A stretch of DNA of 64,000 bases, taken from NCBI GenBank assembly GCA_019637585.1, contig JAHBVL010000010.1:1-64000 (forward strand). The letters are read 5' to 3'. Below the pieces are notes generated by a model, which was not told where the DNA came from, searched no databases, and saw only the letters and a program-made list of their open reading frames with translations. Shown one piece after another: positions 32,615 to 39,510 of this stretch (position 1 is its first letter; every line of letters begins with the position of its first letter). The DNA comes from Thermomicrobiales bacterium. Its GTDB lineage: Bacteria > Chloroflexota > Chloroflexia > Thermomicrobiales > UBA6265. The position numbers were made by a program, and so were the translations under genes.

Positions 32615-33422
32615 GGAGCGCCTCCGAAGGCTGGATGGCGATCAGCATGTCGTCCGCGGGTGGACCTTCCTCGATCCAGGCGGCGACCTGCCTATATGCC
32701 GTCGCCACGGGAGAGCGGGGCATGTATTCGAGCACGCTCGTCCGTCCGGCGATCGATTCGGCGCTCTTGACCGACAGGGGGATCGCGGGGAGGAGCGGAT
32801 AGTCGGAAAACGCTTCCCGCAGCGTCGCCATCATATCGATCGCCAACCGGGAATTGGCGTGGACCTTGGTCGGCAGAAATCCGAGCACCTGCAGACCGGG
32901 GTTCAGCCGCCGGATCTTGTCGATCGTCATGAAGAGGCGGTCGAGCACCATCAGCGACAGGGGGTGGGGTTCGATTGGGATGATCAGCTCCTGCGTAGCG
33001 ACCAGGATGTTGACCGAGATGATGTTCAGCGCCGGCGGCGAGTCGATGAGCACGTAGTCATACGCACCGAGATCGAGACTGCGGAGGCGGTAGTCGAGCT
33101 GGCGTTCCCGTTCCAGTACATTGAGCAGTTCCAGCTCAGCGGCGGCCAGATCCGGATGGGACGGAGCGAGATCGACGCCGGCCAGATTCGTGCCGACGAT
33201 CACCTGATTGATGGTCACATCGTCGTCGAGCAGGAGATCGTAGACCGAAAGATCGAGCGACTCGACATCCGCGCCGGCCGCCATCGTCAAACTGGCCTGG
33301 GGATCGAGATCGATCGCCAGCACCTTCTTGCCCCGCTCCGCCAGTGCCGACGCGACGTTGAGGGTGCTCGTGGTTTTTGCGGTGCCGCCCTTCTGATTGA
33401 AGAAGGCAATGGTGCGGGTCAT
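32607..33422 (-). CDS. ParA family ATPase
   Basis: A 271-residue deviant-Walker ATPase of the ParA/MinD group. Walker A is KGGTAKTTS (residues 11-19) with Ala in place of the more common Gly before the signature Lys-Thr; Walker A' (IDLDPQAS) and Walker B (YVLIDSPPALN) are present. Such ATPases form ATP-dependent gradients on DNA and pull ParB complexes. It lacks an N-terminal DNA-binding domain, as do chromosomal Soj-type and some plasmid type Ib proteins. It precedes parB, and the upstream spacer holds a heptamer array and a near-perfect hairpin. Confidence 0.85.
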   Translation of the reverse strand: MTRTIAFFNQKGGTAKTTSTLNVASALAERGKKVLAIDLDPQASLTMAAGADVESLDLSVYDLLLDDDVTINQVIVGTNLAGVDLAPSHPDLAAAELELLNVLERERQLDYRLRSLDLGAYDYVLIDSPPALNIISVNILVATQELIIPIEPHPLSLMVLDRLFMTIDKIRRLNPGLQVLGFLPTKVHANSRLAIDMMATLREAFSDYPLLPAIPLSVKSAESIAGRTSVLEYMPRSPVATAYRQVAAWIEEGPPADDMLIAIQPSEALHV

Positions 33423-33482
33423 CGAACGAGAACCTCGACGGGGATCGAGTGTACGTACGGAACGAGGATACCATAGGGGTGA

Positions 33483-33540
33483 GCAGTCGGCAGTCAGCAG
33501 TCAGCAGTCGGGACTACGTCACTACGTAGTGCCCGACTGC
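33483..33540. repeat. Heptamer array locus 2 with long hairpin, upstream of parA
   Basis: Four in-phase heptads (GCAGTCG, GCAGTCA, GCAGTCA, GCAGTCG) run from 33483 to 33510. The last one forms the left stem of a hairpin: 33504-33512 pairs with 33532-33540 (9 bp), and 33513-33519 pairs with 33524-33530 (7 bp), with a single bulged G and a 4-base loop. It sits between the divergent parA and the 33653 gene. Confidence 0.8.
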
Positions 33541-33652
33541 GCGTGAAATACGCAACCTTGCGGATGCCGGGGCTGGTAGGGGGTGGCAGGATAACGGTGG
33601 CGATTGGTATCGCCGTAATTGGTTGCCTGGAGAACATATGAGGAGTATGACG

Positions 33653-34000
33653 ATGGAATCGGTAGTTACTCGGACCTTCGAGCGCGGAACCATGACGGAG
33701 CCGCCGGTGTCATCGCTGGTCGAGCGGTTGATGACGATCCATCACGGCACCCGGGATGGATACTATGAGATTCTGGCCGACCATGGTTCGCTGACCTACC
33801 TGGAGCTTGCGGCCGCCGCGGGGACATCGGGGGATGCCGCATTGACCTGGCTGGAGACGCAGGTGTCGCTCGGGGTCATCCTGTGCGATGCACGGCGAGT
33901 GCCGGTCTGGGAGCGACGGTACCAGCTGCCTGCAGCCCGGGCTTCGTTCCTGCTCGATCTCGAAGACCCGTTTTTCACATCCTATTCAGAAGCCGCCTAA
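33653..34000 (+). CDS. Stand-alone winged-helix N-domain of a methyltransferase (truncated relative)
   Basis: A protein of about 115 residues (up to 120 if ATG 33638 is used) that matches only the N-terminal winged-helix/dimerisation domain found in Rv2258c-type SAM methyltransferases, such as the gene at 34224. Shared features are the GYYEILADHG segment and TSGDAALTWLETQVSLGVIL, parallel to GYYRALQQHG and TREWLEQQATTGIL in the full-length protein. It ends soon after where the catalytic domain would begin, with no Rossmann motif following. It may be a relic of a second methyltransferase gene or a free regulatory domain. Several ATGs cluster here; AGGAG favours 33653. Confidence 0.55.
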   Translation: MESVVTRTFERGTMTEPPVSSLVERLMTIHHGTRDGYYEILADHGSLTYLELAAAAGTSGDAALTWLETQVSLGVILCDARRVPVWERRYQLPAARASFLLDLEDPFFTSYSEAA

Positions 34001-34090
34001 GCGTTCTTCTTTCGATCCTGCCCCTGGCGGGCGCCAGCGGGACCCTCGTCCGACACAGGGGTTCCGCTGGTGTTGTGTGGGGGGTGTGCG

Positions 34091-34177
34091 GAGTCCGGAG
34101 TCCGGAGTCCGTGGTCCGAAGTCCGAAGCCCGGGATATCCCGGTCGTCCTGACTGCCGACTGCCGACTGCTGACTGC
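34091..34177. repeat. Heptamer array locus 3: two heptad families around a palindrome
   Basis: Six heptads of the GTCCGNN family occupy 34091-34132 (GAGTCCG three times, then TGGTCCG, AAGTCCG, AAGCCCG). A perfect 14-bp palindrome CCGGGATATCCCGG lies at 34130-34143. Four reversed GCAGTCA-type heptads (TGACTGC, CGACTGC twice, TGACTGC) follow at 34150-34177. The spacer (34001-34223) between two same-strand genes encodes no other protein. Confidence 0.8.
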
Positions 34178-34223
34178 CAGATTTGTGCTTTATGCTTCGC
34201 AATCTCAAAGGAGGAAATAGTCC

Positions 34224-35330
34224 ATGTGCTCAATCGCACCTCCCCCGCCGACGGGCGCCGAACGGGCTGACGCATTGCTCGAACGGATTTTTTCGTCGGT
34301 TCTGGCGACGTTCGATATCTATGCCATCAGCCTTGGCGACCGGTTGGGCTACTACCGGGCATTGCAGCAGCACGGACCGCAGAATGCCGCCGGGCTGGCG
34401 GTATTGACAGGCACGAACCAGCGCTACACCCGCGAATGGCTGGAGCAGCAGGCGACGACCGGCATTCTCGATGTTGCCGCCAGCGCCGAGTCGGACGACG
34501 AGCGGGTGTATGCGCTGTCTCCCGAGTTCTGGCCAGTGCTGACCGAAGCGGGGAATCCTTCCTATGGTGTGCCGATGGCTCGACTAGCCACTGGCGCGGC
34601 TGCTCCCTTCGATCTGCTGGTCGAGGCGTTTCGGAGTGGCGCCGGGGTGCCGTACGAGGACTATGGCATCGACCTGCTGGAGGGGCAGGGGGAGATGAAC
34701 CGTCCCCAGTTCCAGCACTTTCTGGGGTCGTGGGTGACCGCGATGCCGGATGTCGAGCGGGTGCTGAACGACGCCTCACGACCAGCGCGCATTGCCGATA
34801 TCGGTATGGGCACGGGGTGGTCGAGCATCGCTTTGGCCAAGGCCTTTCCGCATGCCATCGTCGACGGATATGACCTCGACGAAGCGTCGGTCGTCGCCGC
34901 CAATCGCAATGCGGCAGCGGAAGGCGTCGCCGACCGGGTGACCTTCCATCATCGCGATGCGGGCGATTCCGATTTGGCCGGGAAATACGATCTGGCCACG
35001 GCATTCGAGTGCATTCACGATATGTGGGACCCCGTGTCCGTTCTGGGCTCGATGCGGCGTTTGGTCGGTCCCCGCGGCACCGTTCTCGTGATGGACGAGC
35101 GGGTCGCCGATCAGTTTGGCGCCATCGGCGACGATGTCGAGCGGTTCATGTATGGGTTCAGCTTTCTCCACTGTCTGCCGGTGGGAATGGTGAAGCGTCC
35201 GTCGGCGGGCACAGGCACCGTCATGCGGTCGAGCACGTTCAAGCGGTACGCAACGGAAGCGGGATTCGCGAATGTCGACATTCTGCCGATCGAGAACGAC
35301 TTCTTCAATTTCTACCGCCTGACGCCATAG
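34224..35330 (+). CDS. Class I SAM-dependent methyltransferase with N-terminal winged helix (Rv2258c type)
   Basis: A 368-residue methyltransferase. Residues 1-100 form the winged-helix dimerisation domain; the SAM-binding Rossmann domain begins with IADIGMGTGWSSIALA (near residue 190), continues with the acidic ribose contact (DGYDLDEASV), then a DLATAFECIHDMWDP segment. Related proteins methylate small molecules of unknown identity. A GGAGG ribosome site is present. It lies next to the truncated 33653 relative, with a heptamer array between them, suggesting duplication and decay. Confidence 0.85.
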   Translation: MCSIAPPPPTGAERADALLERIFSSVLATFDIYAISLGDRLGYYRALQQHGPQNAAGLAVLTGTNQRYTREWLEQQATTGILDVAASAESDDERVYALSPEFWPVLTEAGNPSYGVPMARLATGAAAPFDLLVEAFRSGAGVPYEDYGIDLLEGQGEMNRPQFQHFLGSWVTAMPDVERVLNDASRPARIADIGMGTGWSSIALAKAFPHAIVDGYDLDEASVVAANRNAAAEGVADRVTFHHRDAGDSDLAGKYDLATAFECIHDMWDPVSVLGSMRRLVGPRGTVLVMDERVADQFGAIGDDVERFMYGFSFLHCLPVGMVKRPSAGTGTVMRSSTFKRYATEAGFANVDILPIENDFFNFYRLTP

Positions 35331-35486
35331 GCGACGGTCGGAAATCCGGGAGCAGGGGTACGCGACCAACGTTCGCGAAGATACCGGGACTGCTCTACGC
35401 CGTCGGGAAGTGGAAGCGATGTGGTGGTAGCATCGTGGCACGAGGCGTGATCTGAATTTGGTGGTTGATTCAGACGGAACCCGGCC

Positions 35487-35890
35487 ATGGAGCTTCTCGA
35501 ACGGGAAACGTATCTGGCGGAGATGCACGGGTTGCTCCGGCAGGCCGACCGGGGTCTGGGCGGCACCCTCTTTCTCAGTGGGGAAGCTGGCGTGGGCAAA
35601 TCCTCGCTTCTCCGCGTGTTCGCCGGCCAGGTTCCCGATGCAGTCCGGGTGCTTTGGGGCGGATGTGATCCGCTGACGACGCCGAGACCGCTTGGTCCAC
35701 TCATCGACATGAGCGAACAGATGAGCACGGCGGTCAGGCGGCTCCTTCGAGAGTCTGCGTCTCGCACCGAGCTCTTCGATGCCGTCAGGTCGGATCTGGC
35801 GAAGCCGCCACCGACCTTGATGGTCATCGAAGACGCTCATTGGGCGGATGAGGCGACGCTCGATCTGCTTCGCTATCTCGCCCGTCGCCT
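35487..35890 (+). pseudogene. 5' fragment of a LuxR-type AAA ATPase regulator gene
   Basis: This is the start of a large LuxR-type ATPase regulator: residues 1-135 show Walker A (GEAGVGKSS, near 33-41), the conserved P-x-G-P-x-x-D block (PRPLGPLID) and Walker B (LMVIEDAHWAD). Such proteins are usually 800-1000 residues with a C-terminal LuxR helix-turn-helix. Here homology stops near 35890 and the frame then reads an unrelated SBP56 gene out of frame to a stop at 36032. The junction lies inside a repeated CGCCTG (35886-35891 and 35897-35902). It is therefore a broken gene fused to the next fragment. Confidence 0.8.
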
Positions 35891-36610
35891 GGCCACCGCC
35901 TGCACTTCTGGAATCTGCGAGAACGCAAGCTGGCCCAGACGATCGACCTGGGTAAGGAACACCAGATCACGCTCGAAGTGCGTCCTGCGCACAATCCGGC
36001 GAACACCTATGGCTTCGTCAACTCTGTGGTGAATCTGAACGATCTCTCCTCTGCGATCTGGCTGTGGAATCGAACTGACGCAGGAGAGTGGGAAGCGATG
36101 AAGATCATCGAGATCCCGGCGGAACCCGCCGATGAAGCGCTCCTGCCGCCGGCGATCAAGCCGTTCGGCGCGGTTCCGCCACTCGGCGTCGCGCTAGCCC
36201 TCAGTCTTGACGACAGATTTCTCTACGTCACCTGCTGGGGCACGGGTGAGCTGCGCCAGTATGACGTTTCGGATCCGCGCAATCCCGAGCTGACCGGGTC
36301 GGTGCGGATCGGGGGCATCGTGGGCCGGAACGGCCACCCCGCGGTGGACGGACCCCTCAATGGTGGGCCGCAGATGGTCGAGGTCAGCCGCGACGGGCGG
36401 AGGATCTACGTCACCAATTCGCTCTACGTTCCGTGGGACGAGCAGTTCTATCCGGACGGCATCAAAGGCTGGATGGTGAAGATCGATGCTGGTGCGGACG
36501 GCGGTATGGAGCTCGATCCCGACTTCTTCGTTGATTTCGGCGATCAGCGGCCGCATCAGGTGCGGTTGCACGGCGGAGATGCCTCCACTGATTCGTTTTG
36601 CTTCGTCTAG
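35891..36610 (+). pseudogene. 3' half of a selenium-binding protein (SBP56 / methanethiol oxidase) gene
   Basis: About 239 codons match the C-terminal half of the SBP56/methanethiol oxidase family, a beta-propeller enzyme of about 460 residues that oxidises methanethiol. Visible family features include HRLHFWNLRERK at the 5' end, RPAHNPANTYGFV, DDRFLYVTCWGTGELRQYD, and YVTNSLYVPWDEQFYPDG near the end. The first half is missing; the frame has no proper start except an internal GTG at 35978. The following membrane-protein gene matches the usual neighbour of SBP56 genes, so the locus was once a real methanethiol-oxidase unit, now cut. Confidence 0.8.
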
Positions 36611-36643
36611 CTGTCCGCCGCAGGCAACGCGAAAGGAGCGGAG

Positions 36644-37345
36644 ATGAATCTTCCCGATACGCTGTGGCCACTGGCGGCGCTCCTCGTGCTCGGCGCATTT
36701 CACGGGCTGAATCCTGCTATGGGCTGGCTGTTTGCGGTGGCGATCGGATTTCAGGAGCGGAGCGGCCGCTCGGTGGTGGCGGCGCTTGGTCCGATTGCGC
36801 TCGGCCATGCCCTGGCGATTGCTTGCGTGGCGATGCCGGTTGGACTGCTCCAGATTGTTGTGCCGCACGGACCGATGATGGTGCTGAGCGGTATCGTGTT
36901 GATCGGCTGCGCGGGGTGGAAAGTGGCGACCCGTTTCCGGCATCCTCGTTGGGTGGGGATGCGCGTCAAGCGCCGCGAATTGGTGGCGTGGTCGGCGCTG
37001 ATGGCCGCCGCGCATGGCGCCGGAGTAATGCTGATACCGGCGATTTCTGGGCTGACATCTGGCGACCAGCCATCCGCAGCGGCGAGTGGAGGGCATTTGG
37101 GGCATGCGCATCATGCCCGCATGGCAGAACCCGGTGTCTCTCTCCTCTCGGCGATGTTGGCGGTTTCACTTCACACCGCTGCGATGCTGGTGGCCATGGG
37201 TGTGGCTGGTCTCGTCGTCTACTACTGGATCGGAGTCGATATGCTTCGCAAGGCGTGGATCAATTTCGATCTCGTCTGGGTGGGGACGATGGGACTGACG
37301 GGAACGTTTTCCGTCATGATCGGTATCTGGGCGCTGGCTGCGTAA
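36644..37345 (+). CDS. Multi-pass membrane protein, usual neighbour of SBP56
   Basis: A 233-residue membrane protein with about six helices and the segment LGAFHGLNPAMGWLFAVA near the N-terminus. The HGxNPxMGWLFAVA pattern is shared by uncharacterised membrane proteins encoded next to SBP56/methanethiol oxidase genes and resembles NicO-type nickel/cobalt transporters. A short His-rich loop (GGHLGHAHHAR, near residue 147) could bind metal. The ATG follows a GAAAGGAG site. With SBP56 truncated, its role here may be lost or independent. Confidence 0.65.
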   Translation: MNLPDTLWPLAALLVLGAFHGLNPAMGWLFAVAIGFQERSGRSVVAALGPIALGHALAIACVAMPVGLLQIVVPHGPMMVLSGIVLIGCAGWKVATRFRHPRWVGMRVKRRELVAWSALMAAAHGAGVMLIPAISGLTSGDQPSAAASGGHLGHAHHARMAEPGVSLLSAMLAVSLHTAAMLVAMGVAGLVVYYWIGVDMLRKAWINFDLVWVGTMGLTGTFSVMIGIWALAA

Positions 37346-37384
37346 AGTGCGTTGTGCGGTGGCTGATTGCTGAGTGAAACGAGC

Positions 37385-37410
37385 TCCGGGAGGCCCGTGT
37401 GCCTCCCGGA
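37385..37410 (+). terminator. Perfect hairpin after the NicO-like gene
   Basis: TCCGGGAGGC (37385-37394) and GCCTCCCGGA (37401-37410) form a perfect 10-bp stem with a 6-base loop, about 40 bases past the membrane-protein stop. There is no T-run, so it may be a Rho-dependent end or a REP-like element. Confidence 0.45.
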
Positions 37411-37475
37411 ACGCCTGGAGGTTTCACCCCGGTCTGACACAGGAATTGTGCAGAAAACGATCAACTAATCATTTA

Positions 37476-37492
37476 TTTACTATAGGTTTACT
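37476..37492 (+). promoter_or_regulatory. AT-rich region with two TTTACT repeats upstream of the Cys-rich gene
   Basis: In an otherwise GC-rich window, 37455-37500 is strongly AT-rich. TTTACT occurs at 37476-37481 and again at 37487-37492, exactly 11 bases apart (one helical turn). It probably contains the promoter and could be a direct-repeat operator for the gene at 37609. No clear minus-35 was seen. Confidence 0.3.
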
Positions 37493-37608
37493 TTGAGGTT
37501 TCAGAGGCGTAGGATAACGGTGGACTCTCGCGCATGCCGAGCAGATGGCGTGCTGGAATCATCTGCCGGTCAATACAGCAAGCATTGGAACTTGCAGAGG
37601 AGGAAGGG

Positions 37609-39174
37609 ATGGAAAGTAGAAGATTCGATGCCCTTACACGCGCCATGGCGGAGGGAGCCTCTCGCCGTAGCGTGATCAAGGGGCTGTTTGGCGGCGCCGT
37701 CGCGATGGCCGGCACCGCAGTGGCCACGAGAGGCATCGGGGCACAGGAGTGTCTCGATCCGCCCGACGACATTTGTGCGGGCGGGGGTGGAGATAACCCA
37801 GACGGTTGTTCCTGTAATGGTGGGGCGGGTGTCTGCACGGGTGGTTGGTGTATCGATCCAGCCACGCTGTGCGGCGACACCTCCTGCGGCGGGAATCCGG
37901 ATTGTCAGCAGTGTATCGAAGAACAATGCACGCTGGTCAATCAGGGTGGCTCCTGCAATGGCGGGGCCGGAATTTGCGAAGGCGAATGGTGCGTCGATCC
38001 GCCAGAGTGCCCGTCGTCTGACGGCGCCTGCACCAATGGTGGTGGCACGATTCCGGATGGTTGTGAGTGCAACGGCGGCGCGGGTGTCTGTGCCGGCGGT
38101 TGGTGCTGCAACCCCAGTCAGCTCTGCGGCGAATCCTGCTGCTCCGGTAATCCGGATTGCGAATACTGCAACGAAGGCGTTTGCACCACGTACAACCAGG
38201 GTGGTTCGTGCAACGGCGGCGCCGGCATTTGTGAGAACGAGTGGTGCGTCGATCCGCCGACATGCCCCGAGTACGAAGGAAACTCCTGCACGGCGGCCGG
38301 TGGCACGATTCCGGACGGTTGTCCGTGCGGCGAGGATGCGTACTGCCACATTGGCTGGTGCGCACACGAGTGGCAGATCTGTGGAAATGAGATCTGCGAA
38401 GGCGACAGCGAGTGCATCGTGTGCGTCGGCGAACATTGTGAGCTGATCAACCAGTATGGCTCTTGCAATGATGGCGCTGGTGTCTGCTGTGGTCAGTACT
38501 GTGTCGATCCGGAAGACGAGCTCTGCTGCCCGGATGGTGGTTGTGATGAGTGTCATTACTGCTACGCCGGCATGTGCAGTCCGATTTGTGGCGAGGGCCT
38601 CTCATGCTGCCCGGACGGCGATTACACCTACTGCGCCGATCTGTACAGCGATCGGTGGGACTGCGGCGCCTGCGGCTACGGCTGTGAAAGCTGTGAAGTC
38701 TGCTGGAACGGCTACTGTGTCGAGACTGAGGAGTGCTGCGGCGGCGTTGGTGACAGCTGCGGCTACGAAATCAGAGCGGCATTCGGCGGTGGTTCCGATC
38801 AGCTGAGCTGCTGCGACGGCCTGGTCTGCTGCAACCCGGACAACGCCGGTGACGACGATGATGATGACGACGATGATGATTGGGGCGGATCGTACTGCGC
38901 GGAGTGCTGCACCAATTGGGATTGCCCGAAGGGTGAGTACTGCAAGCATGGCCGGTGCAAGAAGAAGCATCATCACCATCACAAACCAGGCAAACCCGGC
39001 AAGCCCGGCACGCCAGACGAGGTCGACACCCTGCCAAACACCGGATCAGGCGACACAGCTGGCAACAGCGGCGCCTGGTTGGGAGCGGCGGCGCTCGGTG
39101 CGGCGGCCTACTTCGCGGGCAAGACCCTGCGGAGCGAGACTGCCCAGACTGAGGCGGACAGCGTCAGCGAGTAG
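37609..39174 (+). CDS. Tat-exported Cys-rich surface protein with LPNTG sorting signal
   Basis: A 521-residue secreted protein. The N-terminus has a twin-arginine signal (ASRRSVIKG, then a Gly/Ala-rich helix, ending near AQEC). The mature part holds about 74 Cys, arranged in repeats in which NGGAGxCxxxWC occurs six times in two alternating contexts (DGCxCNGGAG and GGSCNGGAG), giving about three double units of roughly 90 residues. Then come an Asp10 run, a basic KKKHHHHH stretch, KPGKPGKPG spacer, LPNTG at about residue 475, a hydrophobic helix and a short tail. This is a cell-wall sorting signal for a sortase. The ATG at 37609 has a perfect GAGGAGG site. Function unknown; folded, disulfide-rich passage by Tat fits. 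Confidence 0.75.
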   Translation: MESRRFDALTRAMAEGASRRSVIKGLFGGAVAMAGTAVATRGIGAQECLDPPDDICAGGGGDNPDGCSCNGGAGVCTGGWCIDPATLCGDTSCGGNPDCQQCIEEQCTLVNQGGSCNGGAGICEGEWCVDPPECPSSDGACTNGGGTIPDGCECNGGAGVCAGGWCCNPSQLCGESCCSGNPDCEYCNEGVCTTYNQGGSCNGGAGICENEWCVDPPTCPEYEGNSCTAAGGTIPDGCPCGEDAYCHIGWCAHEWQICGNEICEGDSECIVCVGEHCELINQYGSCNDGAGVCCGQYCVDPEDELCCPDGGCDECHYCYAGMCSPICGEGLSCCPDGDYTYCADLYSDRWDCGACGYGCESCEVCWNGYCVETEECCGGVGDSCGYEIRAAFGGGSDQLSCCDGLVCCNPDNAGDDDDDDDDDDWGGSYCAECCTNWDCPKGEYCKHGRCKKKHHHHHKPGKPGKPGTPDEVDTLPNTGSGDTAGNSGAWLGAAALGAAAYFAGKTLRSETAQTEADSVSE

Positions 39175-39200
39175 CGTTCGATAACGACTCTCCAGCAAGC

Positions 39201-39240
39201 AACGGCCGCGTCGAAAGACGCGGTCGTTGTTTGTTGCTTT
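39201..39240 (+). terminator. Rho-independent terminator of the Cys-rich gene
   Basis: AACGGCCGCGTC (39201-39212), loop GAAA, and GACGCGGTCGTT (39217-39228) form a strong stem followed by a T-rich tail. It lies 26 bases after the stop of the Cys-rich gene. Confidence 0.75.
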
Positions 39241-39409
39241 GAGACGGCGAGGCGGCAAGGCGGCAGGGTGAAAGAACGTGAGTCTCTTTTTCTTCCCGAC
39301 CGAGCGACGGGTGTTTCTCGTTCACCGCGACCGGCAATCGCCGCCCGATGTTTCCGCCGTGGGATCGGGGGATCGAGCGTCGGGCCACAGGTGCCCGAAC
39401 TACACTCTG

Positions 39410-39510
39410 CCGGACCCCGGACCCCGGACCCCGGACCCCGGACCCCGGACCCCGGACCCCGGACCCCGGACCCCGGACCCCGGACCCCCGGACCCCCGGA
39501 CCCCCGGACC
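39410..39510. repeat. Heptamer array locus 4: GGACCCC repeats
   Basis: Ten exact heptads GGACCCC (GTCCGGG-type on the minus strand) fill 39412-39481, then three octamers with one extra C fill 39482-39505. The array ends directly at the TAG stop of the MFS gene (39510-39512). No gene is visible in 39241-39409 between the terminator and the array. Confidence 0.85.

Noticed and set aside
33423-33640. Canonical parS site near parA
   Set aside because: No TGTTNCACGTGAAACA-type sequence was found; TACGTA palindromes near 33450 and 33515 do not match it.
38840-39000. His5 and Asp10 tracts as vector or tag contamination
   Set aside because: Both sit inside a natural Cys-rich frame with a native sorting signal and mixed codon usage; nothing resembles a cloning vector.
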